Counted from the first letter of the stretch, positions 52,911 to 62,443 are shown. The stretch is DNA of 64,000 nucleotides from CAVQJU01 sp963729215 (GCA_963729215.1 CAVSND010000023.1:62001-126000); one strand, 5' to 3'. Numbers and translations: made by a program. Notes: a model not told the origin generated them from the letters alone.

Positions 52911-52928
52911 AGTAATCTATCCCACAAC

Positions 52929-54293
52929 ATGTCAGCAGTCACGAGGCCAGTGGTCACGGGGCACGAGCCACGGGCCACGAGCGACGAGCCGCGGGCCCCC
53001 AGCCTCCTGTCACGCCCGTGGTACTGGTACTACGTTCTCGGGCTGTTGACGCTTTGCTATGTCGCGAACGTGGTGGACCGGTCGCAGGTCCTGGCGGCGT
53101 CGCTGCAGGCGATCAAGCGTGAGTTCGGCGCGACGGACGCACAGCTGGGACTGCTGAGCGGGCTGCCGTTCGCCATCTTCTATTCATTCCTCGGCATTCC
53201 GATCGCGGCCTGGGCGGACCGGTCGAGCCGGCGCAACGTGCTCGCGTGGTCGTGCGCGCTCTGGAGCGCCGCGACGGGCGTCTGCGGGATGGCCGTGAAT
53301 TTCGCGATGCTGTTCGTGGCCCGCATCGGGACCGCGGTGGGCGAAGCCGGCGGCAGCCCGCCGTCGCACTCCCTGATTTCCGACTACTTTCCGAAGCTCA
53401 AGCGCGGCACCGCGTTTTCGATCTTCGCGCTGGCCGTCCCGATCGGCACCGCGATCGGCGCGGCGGTCGGCGGATGGGGCACGCAGAACCTGGGGTGGCG
53501 GGCGACGTTCTACCTCGTCGGATTCCCGGGCGTGTTCCTCGCGCTGATCGTGCGGATGACCGTCATCGAGCCGCCGCGCGGCTACGCCGACTTCGGCGGG
53601 AAGGTCATCGCGAAGGGCGCGGCGCCGGCCGTGGGGTCCGTGGTGACCTTCATGTTCGGGCGCCCGTCGTTCGTGCACCTGAGCCTGGCGGCCGCGCTTC
53701 ACTCGGTGGTGTGGTACGCCTCGGGCGCGTTCAACAACGCGTTCTTTCAACGCTCGCACCAGATGACCGCGTCCGAAGCCGGTTACTGGATCTCGCTCTT
53801 CAGCATGATCGGCGGCGTCGGGACGTTTGCCGGCGGATACCTGGCCGACAGGCTCAGCAAGAAGGCCGGCGACCGGCGGTGGTATATGTGGGTTCCCGGC
53901 ATCGCGACGCTGGCCTGCGTCCCGCTGCAGTTCGTCGCGTACCTGTCGCCCGATCGCGCGCTCGTCATGCCGATGTTCGGCGCGATGACGTTCATGGCGG
54001 CGGTGTTTTTCGGACCATCGTTCGCGATGACACAGTCCATTGCCACGCTGCGGATGCGGTCGGTCGCGACGTCGCTTCTGCTGCTCGTGCAGACGCTCAT
54101 CGGCCAGGGCATCGGCCCGTGGCTCGCCGGCTTCATCAGCGACCGTCTCGTCCCGTCGATGGGCCGCCAGTCGCTGCGCTACGCCCTCGTCCTCGTCGGT
54201 CTCGTCAACATCTGGGCCGCGCTGCACTACTTGATTGGCGCGCGTTCCCTGCGACAGGATCTGGAGACGACGGAAAAACTCGCGACGCTTTAA
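52929..54293 (+). CDS. Spinster-type MFS transporter
   Basis: About 454 residues with 12 hydrophobic segments. The family signatures are YYVLGLLTLCYVANVVDRSQVLAASLQAIKREFGATDAQLGLLSGLPFAIFYSFLGIPIAAWADRSSRRNVLAW and ARIGTAVGEAGGSPPSHSLISDYFPKLKRG, both typical of the spinster/HHS group, which exports or imports organic acids, lipids or sphingosine-like molecules. The first 25 residues (GHEPRATSDEPRAPS) are encoded by a CACGAGC repeat, so the natural start may have been displaced. Genomic setting suggests uptake of the acid handled by the adjacent dehydratases. Confidence 0.85.
   Translation: MSAVTRPVVTGHEPRATSDEPRAPSLLSRPWYWYYVLGLLTLCYVANVVDRSQVLAASLQAIKREFGATDAQLGLLSGLPFAIFYSFLGIPIAAWADRSSRRNVLAWSCALWSAATGVCGMAVNFAMLFVARIGTAVGEAGGSPPSHSLISDYFPKLKRGTAFSIFALAVPIGTAIGAAVGGWGTQNLGWRATFYLVGFPGVFLALIVRMTVIEPPRGYADFGGKVIAKGAAPAVGSVVTFMFGRPSFVHLSLAAALHSVVWYASGAFNNAFFQRSHQMTASEAGYWISLFSMIGGVGTFAGGYLADRLSKKAGDRRWYMWVPGIATLACVPLQFVAYLSPDRALVMPMFGAMTFMAAVFFGPSFAMTQSIATLRMRSVATSLLLLVQTLIGQGIGPWLAGFISDRLVPSMGRQSLRYALVLVGLVNIWAALHYLIGARSLRQDLETTEKLATL
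52955..52997. repeat. CACGAGC repeat within the transporter N-terminus
   Basis: GGGCACGAGCCACGGGCCAC and ACGAGCGACGAGCCGCGGGCC are read in frame as GHEPRATSDEPRAPS at the start of the transporter. Confidence 0.6.
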
Positions 54294-54345
54294 TCACGAA
54301 GCCACGAAGCACCGGACGTGGTCCGACTTCTGCCGCGTCCTTCGG
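54293..54345. repeat. CACGAAG short repeat
   Basis: TCACGAAGCCACGAAGCACC starts at the transporter stop and is followed by a degenerate inverse (CCTTCGGCTCGTG). Same family as 55671-55752 and 61028-61102. Confidence 0.5.
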
Positions 54346-54363
54346 CTCGTGATTGAGACTGAT

Positions 54364-55654
54364 GTGAAGCTGACCGATTCCGAAAAAGCCATGCTGGACG
54401 GTCGCAAGGGCAAGGCGACGCAGAAAGCGATGGAGCTTCTCGTCCGCTACGCAGAGGCCCTCGGCGCCGAGCGCTTCGTGGATACCAACAACGTCGCGGG
54501 CGTGCCGGGATCGGCGAATCCGTTTCTGCAGAATTACTACAAGGACAAGGGCTCGAGCGAATACGACGCGATCTTCTCGTATTTCGACCTCGATTCCGAC
54601 GAGCTCGTCGAGGCGCCGCAGGCGCTGGTGCAGACCTGCTGCCTGCAGGGCGGCGCCGATCCCGATCACTGGGAGACGCTCGGCACCAAACCCGAAGTGT
54701 TCAAGATCCACAAGGACCGCGAGGACTTCGCGGCCAGCCACGGCGTGAAGATTCTCAAGACCTGCACGCCGTACATCGCCGGCAACACGCCGGCGCTGGG
54801 CGAGCACTGCGCGTGGATGGAAAGCTCGGCGGTCGTGTACTGCAACTCGGTGCTGGGCGCGCGCACGAACACGGAAGGCCGCGAGAGCACGAGCGCGGCG
54901 ATGCTGACCGGAAAGATTCCCGACTGGGGATTCCACCGCACCGAATACCGTTTCGGCACGCACCATATCGACGTGGACGTTCCGGTCGAGAGCGTCATGG
55001 ACTGGGGCATGCTGGGCTACTTCGTCGGCGACATCGTCCAGGAACACATCCCGATCCTGACCGGCCGCTTCGGCCAGCCGGATCTCGTGCGTCACAAACA
55101 TTTCGGCGCGGCCGCGGCTTCGTCCGGCGGAGTCGAGCTGTATCACCTGGTCGGCGTCACGCCCGAAGCGCGCGACGTTCGAAGCGGCCAGCGGTGGACG
55201 GAGAGCGGCCGAGACGTTCAGGTACGGCCCCGCCGAGCGGCAGCGCACGTACGACGCCATCAACGCGAGTGCCAGGGATCCGAACGTGGACTACGTCATG
55301 CTCGGATGTCCGCACGCCGCACTCGAGCAGATCGAAGAAGCCTGCCGGCTTCTCGCCGGCCGCCGCATCAGCGTCAACAGCAACCTGTGGATCTTCACGT
55401 CGCGAGCTGTTCGGGAGCAGGCGGACGCGCTCGGCTACTCGAAGACGATCTCGGACGCCGGCGGCGTGGTGATGACCGACACATGCTCGGCATTCGCGCA
55501 GGCGATTCCGCCGGGGACCAAGGTCGCGGCGCTCGACTCGGCGAAGCAGGCCCACTACCTGCCGGCCATCATGAACATCCAGGCCTGGTTCGGCTCGACC
55601 GCCGACTGCATCAACGCCGCGCTGACGGGAAAATGGAACCCGGGGCCGCTGTGA
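54364..55654 (+). CDS. Aconitase X, large (catalytic, Fe-S) subunit, frameshifted
   Basis: About 430 residues. It starts VKLTDSEKAMLDGRKGKATQKAMELLVRYAEALGAERFVDTNNVAGVPGSANPF, the standard AcnX opening. Cluster and active-site landmarks are KILKTCTPYIAGNTPALGEHCAW, VVYCNSVLGARTNTEG, then (after one extra base near 55173 is removed: EARTFEAAS) VDYVMLGCPHAALEQIEEAC and VVMTDTCSAF. Bacterial AcnX enzymes dehydrate cis-3-hydroxy-L-proline; archaeal ones act on phosphomevalonate. The GTG start at 54364 has only a weak ribosome site. The small subunit follows. Confidence 0.85.
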
Positions 55655-55670
55655 AACCGCTGCCTGGCAA

Positions 55671-55752
55671 CCACGAAGATCACGAAGGTCACAAAGAAGG
55701 ATCCGTGAAGCAGATGCAGCTTCGTGACTTTGTGTTCTTCGTGACTTCGTGA
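55671..55752. repeat. Inverted pair of CACGAAG arrays
   Basis: CACGAAGATCACGAAGGTCAC on the left faces CTTCGTGACTTTGTGTTCTTCGTGACTTCGTGA on the right, giving a long imperfect hairpin between the two aconitase X subunit genes. Confidence 0.7.
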
Positions 55753-55763
55753 TGAAGAGTTGC

Positions 55764-56183
55764 ATGAGCGAGAATCGTCTTCACGGTCGCAGGGTCGTCG
55801 GTGGGCGCGCTGAGGGCGAAGCGCTCGTCACGCACGACACAGTCCCAGGTTGGGGCGGGGTCAACCCCGTTCAAGGCGTGATCACGGAGACGCGGCACGA
55901 GCTGCGCGGCGTGAGCTTCAAGAACAAGGTTCTGGTCTGCCGCGGTGCGAAGGGCTCGTCCGGCTGGTCGGCCATGTACCACACCGCACGCCTCGCCGGC
56001 ACGGCGCCCATCGCGCTCGTGTTCAACGAGATGACCACGAAGATCGCACTCGGGGCCGTCGTGATGCGGGTGCCGAGCGTCACCGACCTGGATCGGAATC
56101 CGCTCGACGTCATCGAGACGGGCGACTGGGTCGTCGTCGATGGCGACAAGGGTGTAGTAGAGATCGAGAAACGTAGAACGTAA
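55764..56183 (+). CDS. Aconitase X, small (swivel, DUF126) subunit
   Basis: About 139 residues from ATG 55764 (MSENRLHGRRVVGGRAEGEALVT). The DUF126 swivel-domain signature is CRGAKGSSGWSAMYHTARLAGTAPIALVFNEMTTKIALGAVVMRVPSVTDLD, with the active-site Ser in KGSSGWS. It completes the two-subunit aconitase X begun at 54364. The final residues EKRRT and the TAA stop are read from the start of an AACGTARAACG repeat, so the C-terminus was reshaped by the repeat. Probable substrate as for the large subunit. Confidence 0.85.
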   Translation: MSENRLHGRRVVGGRAEGEALVTHDTVPGWGGVNPVQGVITETRHELRGVSFKNKVLVCRGAKGSSGWSAMYHTARLAGTAPIALVFNEMTTKIALGAVVMRVPSVTDLDRNPLDVIETGDWVVVDGDKGVVEIEKRRT

Positions 56184-56190
56184 AACGGAG
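56165..56190. repeat. AACGTARAACG short repeat
   Basis: AAACGTAGAACGTAAAACGG ends the small-subunit gene and supplies its stop codon. Confidence 0.65.
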
Positions 56191-56239
56191 TAGCGGAACT
56201 CCATACGGAACGCAAGACGACAACGAGAGACGGCCGTTC

Positions 56240-58304
56240 ATGCCGTCACGCTTCCTGTCGCTCTCGCCGCGGCGACGCTATTCATCTCCGCGGCATCTGG
56301 CCCAGTCCGGCCGCCCGATGACGATCCACGATCTCGCTCGTCGCGATTCGCGTCGAGCGAGCCGCAGCTCTCGCCGGACGGCCGGACGGTCGCCTACGTG
56401 CGGACGACGACGGATCTGGCGAGCGGGAAGCGCAACGCCGACATCTGGGCTCGTGCCGGCCGACGGCGGCGCCGCCGAGGCGCTCATCGCCGGCGACAAG
56501 ACCGAGAACACGCCGCGCTGGTCGCCCGACGGCAAGCGCTCGCCTTCATCTCGACGCGCGACGGCGATCCGCAGGTCTTCGTCGCGGACGCCGACGGCGG
56601 CAGCATCCGGAAGATCTGACCATCTGCCGGGCGGCGTGCAGCCGCCGCTCGTCTTCTCGCCCGACGGCACGCTGCTCGCGTTCGTCTCCGACGTCTATCC
56701 GGACTGCGCCGACGAAGCGTGCAACAGGCAGCGCCGGGAAGCGGCCGAGAAGAATCCCGTCAAGGTGCACGCGCCTGACGCGCCTGCTGTACCGCCACTG
56801 GGACGAGTGGCGCGAGAACGTCCGCCATCACGTGTTCGTCGCGGACCGTCGCCGGCGAGCGCGGCACGCGACGTGACGCCCGGGCGACTTCGACTCGCCG
56901 CCGGGCCAGGACGAAGACGACGGCGATCGCGTTCTCGCCCGACGGCGCGGCGCTCGCGTTCGTCTCGAACCGCGAAGGCAACGATCGCGAAGCCTGGACG
57001 ACGAACAACGACGTGTGGCTGGTGCCGGTCGGCGGGCGGCGCGGCGAAGAAGCTGACGCCGAATCCCGCCGCCGACGCGCAGCCGGTCGTTCACGCGCGA
57101 CGGCAAGTCGATGATCGTGCGCGCCCAGCGGCGCGCCGGCTTCGAGTCCGATCGCTGGTATCTCGACGTCCTACGATCGCGCGCGCGGCGCGAAGCGCAC
57201 GGTCTTCGAAGCGCCGGATCTCTCGGTCGGCGACTACGTCGCTCTCGCCCGACGGCCGCGCCATCTTCTTCGTCGCGCCGAGCAACGGGGCACGACAACC
57301 TCTACCGCGTGCCGCTGGCCGGCGGCACGCCGAAGCTCGTCGTGAAGGGCGGCGCGGTCGAGCGCCCCGACGGTCGGGCGAGACGGCGTTCGTCGTTCTC
57401 GAAGTCGTCGATGACGGCGCCGGCCGAGGTCGTTCCGCATGTCGTCGACGGCAAGCGGTCGATGCAGGGCGCTGACGCACGAGAACGAGGCGTGGCTGAA
57501 GGACGTCGCCTTCGAGCGCCCCGGAGAGCCTGACGGTCGCCGGCGCCGGGCGGCGCCAGGCCGTGCAGTACTTCGGCTGCTGAAGCCGCCGGCGTTCGAC
57601 GCCGTCGAGAAAGTATCCGGTCGTGTTCCTGATTCACGGCGGGCCGCAGGGCGCCTGGGACGACGGCTGGTCGTCCCGCTGGAATCCGTCGCTGTGGGCG
57701 GCGCAGGGCTGGGTCGTCGTCGCGCCGAACCCGCGCGGCTCGACCGGCTTCGGCCAGAAGTTCGTCGACGAGATCTCGCAGCGACTGGGGCGGCAAGGTC
57801 ATGACGCGACCTCGACGCGGTCTTCGACGCCGTCGTGAAGCTGCCGTACGTCGGACTCGACGCGGCATGGGCATCGCCGGCGCGAGCTACGGCGGCTACG
57901 CGGTCGACTGGATCCTCGGCCACACGAATCGCTTCAAGGCCGCGGTCACGCACGACGGCGTCTTCAACCTCGAGTCGATGTCGCTCGCGACCGAGGAGCT
58001 GTGGTTCACCGAGTGGGAGTTCGGCGGGCGCGCCGTGGGCGCGCCGGCGCGCGCGCAGCTTCGCGAAGTGGTCGCCGCACCTGTTCGCGCAGCAACATCA
58101 AGACGCCGACGCTCATCATCACCAACGAGCTCGACTTCCGCGTGCCGGTCGATCAGGGCCTGCAGCTGTTCACCGTCCTGCGCCGCAACGGCGTGCCGAG
58201 CAAGGCGCTCGTCTTCCCGGACGAAGGGCCACTGGGTGCTGAAGCCGCTCAACAGCAAGCGCTGGCACGAAGAGGTGTTCGCGTGGATGAAGAAGTACCT
58301 GTGA
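56240..58304 (+). pseudogene. S9 family prolyl oligopeptidase-type peptidase gene with very many frameshifts
   Basis: Pieced together across all three frames the gene encodes a secreted S9 peptidase of about 690 residues. The signal peptide is in VALAAATLFISAASG. Propeller repeats follow (SSEPQLSPDGRTVAYVRTTTD, FSPDGTLLAFVSDVYPDC, FSPDGAALAFVSNREGND, LSPDGRAIFFV). The hydrolase domain has FLIHGGPQGAWDDGWSSRW, VVAPNPRGSTGFGQKFVDEI, the nucleophile GIAGASYGGYAVDWIL, and a late NELDFRVPVDQGLQLF with the Asp. The frame changes every 50-150 bases, far more often than elsewhere, with both gains and losses (TGG-G-CTCGTG, AAGCG-CTCGCC). Either a locally bad consensus or a decayed gene. Confidence 0.7.
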
Positions 58305-58368
58305 CGTGCCGCCTGACGGACGGCTACAGACGTTTTCTTGCTGGTGTCGTGCAGGGGCACGGAAGCGG

Positions 58369-60595
58369 CTATTTCGCCAGCGCTTCCAGATCCCCGGACG
58401 CCCGGTCGATCAGCGCCGCCAGGCGCATCAGGGCACGCGATGCGCGAACGGCTTCGGCTTCCGCTTCGTCGTAGCGGCCCTGCTCGATGCCCTCGCGAAC
58501 GCCAGGCACGGTCTTCACGCCGTAGCCCGTATAGAAACCCGGCGCGTAAATCAGGTGCCGATACCAGGCCCGGCGGGGCAGGCCCGCATCGTCCACGAGC
58601 TGCAACTCGGCCTGGCGCAGTTTGGCATTGAGCGCGCCCAGCGCGGCGGGGTTGGCGACGAGCGCCGCTCGCGACGCGCCAAGCGCGCGATCGTAGCGGT
58701 GCGCGCTCTCGGAGAGCGCGGAGGTGGCGTTGTCGAACGGCGCGAAATTGATCGCCGGCGGCACGGCCTCGGCCTGCGGCGCGGGCATCGGGTGCTTCGG
58801 GTCGCGCATCGCGGCGAAGACGCCGTCGGCAATCTGCCGGTTCCGTTCGCGGATGTCGTCCTGCTTCCGGCTCAGCAGCTCTTTTAACTCGTGGCCGTAT
58901 TTCTGCACGGTCTCCGCAAGACTCGTGAACTCGATGGGCACGACGTCGGCGTCGGCCAGCCGGATGACTGCCGTGCCGACGGTCTGCGCCATCGCCCGCC
59001 CGTACGCGAAGTCGGTGTCGAGGAAGCGGGTGTAGAAGTAGAAGTCGTCATAAATCGAGTGGTAGATGCCGTCCTCGTCTTCCTCGCCGAAGCTGATGTT
59101 GATCGAGGCGACGCCCGCGTGCTGGATGAAAGGCGTGTAGTCGGATCCCGAGCCCAGCGCGCCGATGCGGAGGTCGGGACGATCGCGCGCCTCCTTCCGA
59201 TCGTCGGGCGTGCCCCTGGCGACGAGTGAGGCCTGCCGCCGCTTCCAGACGCTGACGCCTGTCTCCGGGTCGGGGATGTCGCGTGCGACGCCGTTGACGA
59301 ACCGTTCCAGCGAGTGAGATCCGCTGGCGTTCAGGAACCCGCGACCGTTGCCGTCCGTGTTGATGTAGGCGACGGCGTGCTCCCTCAGCTCCTTTTCGTG
59401 CGTTTCAACCCACTCGGTCGATCCCAGGAGCCCCGGCTCTTCGCCGTCCCAGGACGCGTAGACGATCGTTCGCTTCGGAGACCAGCCGCGCTTGCGCAGC
59501 TCGCCGAGCGCGCGCGCTTCCTCGAGCTCTGGAGCCATGCCGCTCACCGGGTCGTTGGCGCCGTTCACCCAGGCATCGTGGTGGTTCCCGCGGATGATCC
59601 ACTCGTCCGGGAAAGTTGACCCCGGGATCTTCGCGATGACGTCGTACAGCGGCTTGGTGTCCCAGTTGAACGCCACCTTGAGGTGCGCCTTCGCCGGGCC
59701 CGGGCCGAGGCGGTATGGGATCGGCAGCGCCCCCCGCCACGCCTCCGGCGCCATCGGTCCGCCCATCGCCGCCAACAGAGGCTGCGCGTCGCCGTACGAG
59801 ATCGGCAGCACGGGAATCTTCGTGATGATTGGCGATTCGGCAATGGACGTGCGCCGCGCGCCAGGTACGGCGCCGATGCCGATCGTCAGCGGATCGCCGG
59901 CCGCGCTGCCGAGATCCGAGACCGATCCGCGCTGGACGCCGTCGCCGGGCCTCATCGGCCCGTTCGGAAACACGGGACCCGCCGCGAACCCGTCGTCTTT
60001 GGGGTCGGAGTAGATCAGGCAGCCGGACGCGCCGTGCTCGAACGCGATCTTGGCTTTCACGCCGCGAAAAATCTGCCCGTACCGCACCAGCACAATTGCC
60101 CCGCGGGTCGAGACGCCCATGCGCTCGAGCCGCTCGTAGTCCTCGACGCGGCCGTAGTTGGCATACACGAGGGGCGCGGTGACGTCGCCGTCGATCGAAT
60201 ATGCGTTGTACGAGGGCAGCTGCTCGCTCTTCTGTCCGCTTGTCGGGTCCACCGACACCACCGGCTCGTCGAGCTTCGCGGTGAACTTCGTCGGCTCGAC
60301 CAGTTCGAGCACGCGTTCTTTCGGCGTCGGGAAGAGCACGTCGAACCGTTCGATCGAGGCGTCCCAGCCCCACTCCTTGAATCGTGCGAGCATCCACTCG
60401 GCGTTGTCCTTCGCGTACGGCGATCCCACGTGATGCGGCCGCGCGCTCAGGCGCTGCATGTAGCTGCGGATGTTGGCGGCCTGGAGTAATCTCGCGGAAT
60501 CGTTCATCGACCGATCCTGGCGAGGAGGATTGCGCGCTGATGAACGTGCCGGCGCCAAGGATGGCAACCGCTGCCCACGCGGAGATTGTTCGCAT
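58369..60595 (-). CDS. M28-family glutamate carboxypeptidase II-like metallopeptidase, frameshifted near the start
   Basis: About 740 residues. The signal peptide MRTISAWAAVAILGAGTFIS joins, after removal of one C near 60496, to DERFARLLQAANIRSYMQRL. Domains in order: N-terminal helix, PA insert (about 150-300: VRYGQIFRGVKAKIAFEHGASGCLIYSDP), M28 core with zinc ligands in IRGNHHDAWVNGANDPVSG, SWDGEEPGLLGSTEW, INTDGNG and IYHSIYDDFYFY, then a C-terminal TFR-type helical dimerisation domain. It removes residues from peptides in the periplasm. The upstream helical gene at 60718 is divergent. Confidence 0.9.
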
Positions 60596-60717
60596 GGCAG
60601 GAATTCTTGCACCTTCCGCCCGACGATGCCAGCTTCGCCAGGCGGCACGCTCTTCGCAGCGACATGGTCGGTGAACGCGCGAGAGGCGCGGGACGATCGT
60701 GTGGAGGAGCGTGGCGA

Positions 60718-60993
60718 TGGAGCCGGTATCCCCTGAAGACGGCGTGGCTTTGCTGGACGTGGATATGCGCGAATTGCGTGAACTACGCGAACGCGTCGCG
60801 ATCGCTGGAGTTGAACATTCTGCAGTTCGGGCCCGAGGTCCGTGCCGACGTTTCTGCCATTCGCCAGGACTTGCAGGGAGCCGTTCAGCAGCTGCGTGCG
60901 GAGATGCGGGCCGGGGACGCCGAAACCCGCCGCTACCTGCGCGTGCTCCACGAGGAAGTGCTGTCGCGAATCGCCAGCATCCACAGGCGGTAG
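60718..60993 (+). CDS. Small coiled-coil hypothetical protein, frameshifted
   Basis: MEPVSPEDGVALLDVDMREL, RELRERV joins, after one A is removed near 60801, to ASLELNILQFGPEVRADVSA, then IRQDLQGAVQQLRAEMRAGD and TRRYLRVLHEEVLSRIASIHRR. The product is about 92 residues, nearly all heptad-patterned helix. No family recognised; a structural or signalling coiled coil is possible. Confidence 0.5.
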   Translation, partial: WSRYPLKTAWLCWTWICANCVNYANASRSLELNILQFGPEVRADVSAIRQDLQGAVQQLRAEMRAGDAETRRYLRVLHEEVLSRIASIHRR

Positions 60994-61027
60994 CGGAGAG
61001 CAACCAGCTCAGTCGTAGCCCGGCTTA

Positions 61028-61102
61028 TCACGAAGCCACGAAGATCACGAAGTTCACTTGCCTGAAGATCGGATTGATTTCGTGCCCTTCGTGACTTCGT
61101 GA
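61028..61102. repeat. Inverted pair of CACGAAG arrays
   Basis: ATCACGAAGCCACGAAGATC on the left and GCCCTTCGTGACTTCGTGA on the right form an imperfect hairpin between convergent genes, as at 55671-55752. Termination is a plausible side-effect. Confidence 0.65.
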
Positions 61103-61118
61103 AAAAGCGAGCCTGGAG

Positions 61119-62411
61119 TTAATCGCGCCGATCGAGGTTGTCGCGGAGGCGTTCCTGGAACTTCTTCAAGTCGATCTGATGAACGGGCGCTGATCCCGCG
61201 AGATCGAGGGCGTGCGCGGCGGCCGTGCCCATCGCGATGCAGGGCCCCATGACCCGGATCGCCGACAGCGCTTCCACATCCCCATCCACACATCGTCCCG
61301 CCGTGACGATGTTGTCGGCGCCTGACGGAATCATGCAACCAAGCGGAATGTAGTAGACGTGGTCCGGTTCGAAGCGTTCCCAGTGGACGAGATCCTTCGC
61401 GTTGTGCAGCTCGACCCACCAGGCGCAGCGGGCGGCGGCGTCGGAAGGACGATCGCCCTTCCGGATGTCGTCGAGCGTGAGCTGACGGCGGCCGACGATC
61501 CAGCGCGTCTGCCGGATGCCGGGGTTGCCGTACGTGCGGATGCGAGCGTTCGCGAAAATCTTCGGGAACTCGGCCCTGAGGAACCGGAGGACGCTGTCGG
61601 CCTGGTCGCGCCCTTCGACGACCATGTGGGCGGTCTGCAGCGGATCGAGCGGCGTGGCGAAGTGCGTCACGTTGGCCAGCATGATGTCGTGGCCGGGGAA
61701 GTGCATGAGGAAGCCGTCGTGGCGCACGAGCCCGTAGGCGTCGCCCCGCTGCGCGAGCCGCTCGTGGATGTCCTTGATGACCATGTCCTTCGCGGCGTCC
61801 GAGTCGTATCCCTCGATGAGGAAGTTGAGCGAGCCATAGACAGGGGAGTCGGGCTCGCGGACCTCGAGGCCCGCCTCGTAGCTGAGCGCGGCGTCGCCCG
61901 AAGCATCCACGAACCCCGTCGCTTCGACGTGGACTGAGCCGAACCGCGTGGCCAGTTCGATTGAGCGCACGCGCCTGTCGTGGAAGGCCACGCCAGTTAC
62001 GACGGCGCCGACGATGGCGTGAATTCCGGCGGCGTCGACCTTCCGCTCGATCCAGCGGCCGAGGCGCACCTCGTCGTATTGAAACGTGATCGTGCCCGTC
62101 ATCGACACCCGGCGGTGAATCGATCCCTCCTGCGTCAAGTCCGCGATGAGGTCGTCCGCGATGCCATGCGTGATCTGATAGGGCTGCGGTCCGTGCGTGT
62201 AGAGGCCGATGATGGTGCCGATGATCGAGCCGATGGCCTGGCCGCCGAGCGCGGGCGCGCCGTCCACGAGGACGACCGAGCGCCCAAGCTTCGCGGCTTC
62301 GAGCGCTGCCGAGACGCCCGAGATTCCGGCACCCAGCACGCAGATGTCGGCCTTGATGGACGTGGCCTCGCGGGTCGCGGGACGCCGCACGGTGCGGGTG
62401 GCATCGGACAT
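61119..62411 (-). CDS. FAD-dependent oxidoreductase
   Basis: About 430 residues from ATG 62411 (MSDATRTVRRPATREATSI). The dinucleotide fold is visible in KADICVLGAGISGVSAALEAAKLGRSVVLVD (GxGxxG with terminal D). Then ALGGQAIGSIIGTIIGLYTHG, ATGFVDASGDAAL and, near the end, IVTAGRCVDGDVEALSAIRVMGPCIAMGTAAAHAL. This is the FAD_oxidored group related to fumarate-reductase-like and glucose-inhibited-type FAD enzymes of soil bacteria; the substrate is unknown. It is divergent from gltX, with starts 33 bases apart. Confidence 0.85.
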   Translation of the reverse strand: MSDATRTVRRPATREATSIKADICVLGAGISGVSAALEAAKLGRSVVLVDGAPALGGQAIGSIIGTIIGLYTHGPQPYQITHGIADDLIADLTQEGSIHRRVSMTGTITFQYDEVRLGRWIERKVDAAGIHAIVGAVVTGVAFHDRRVRSIELATRFGSVHVEATGFVDASGDAALSYEAGLEVREPDSPVYGSLNFLIEGYDSDAAKDMVIKDIHERLAQRGDAYGLVRHDGFLMHFPGHDIMLANVTHFATPLDPLQTAHMVVEGRDQADSVLRFLRAEFPKIFANARIRTYGNPGIRQTRWIVGRRQLTLDDIRKGDRPSDAAARCAWWVELHNAKDLVHWERFEPDHVYYIPLGCMIPSGADNIVTAGRCVDGDVEALSAIRVMGPCIAMGTAAAHALDLAGSAPVHQIDLKKFQERLRDNLDRRD

Positions 62412-62443
62412 GGAAGAATGATTCTCGCCTAGAATCGTCAGGG

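Noticed and set aside
3916..60801. Programmed frameshifting or recoding
   Set aside because: Sites share no slippery heptamer or downstream structure, occur in unrelated genes and go in both directions. Sequencing error is simpler.
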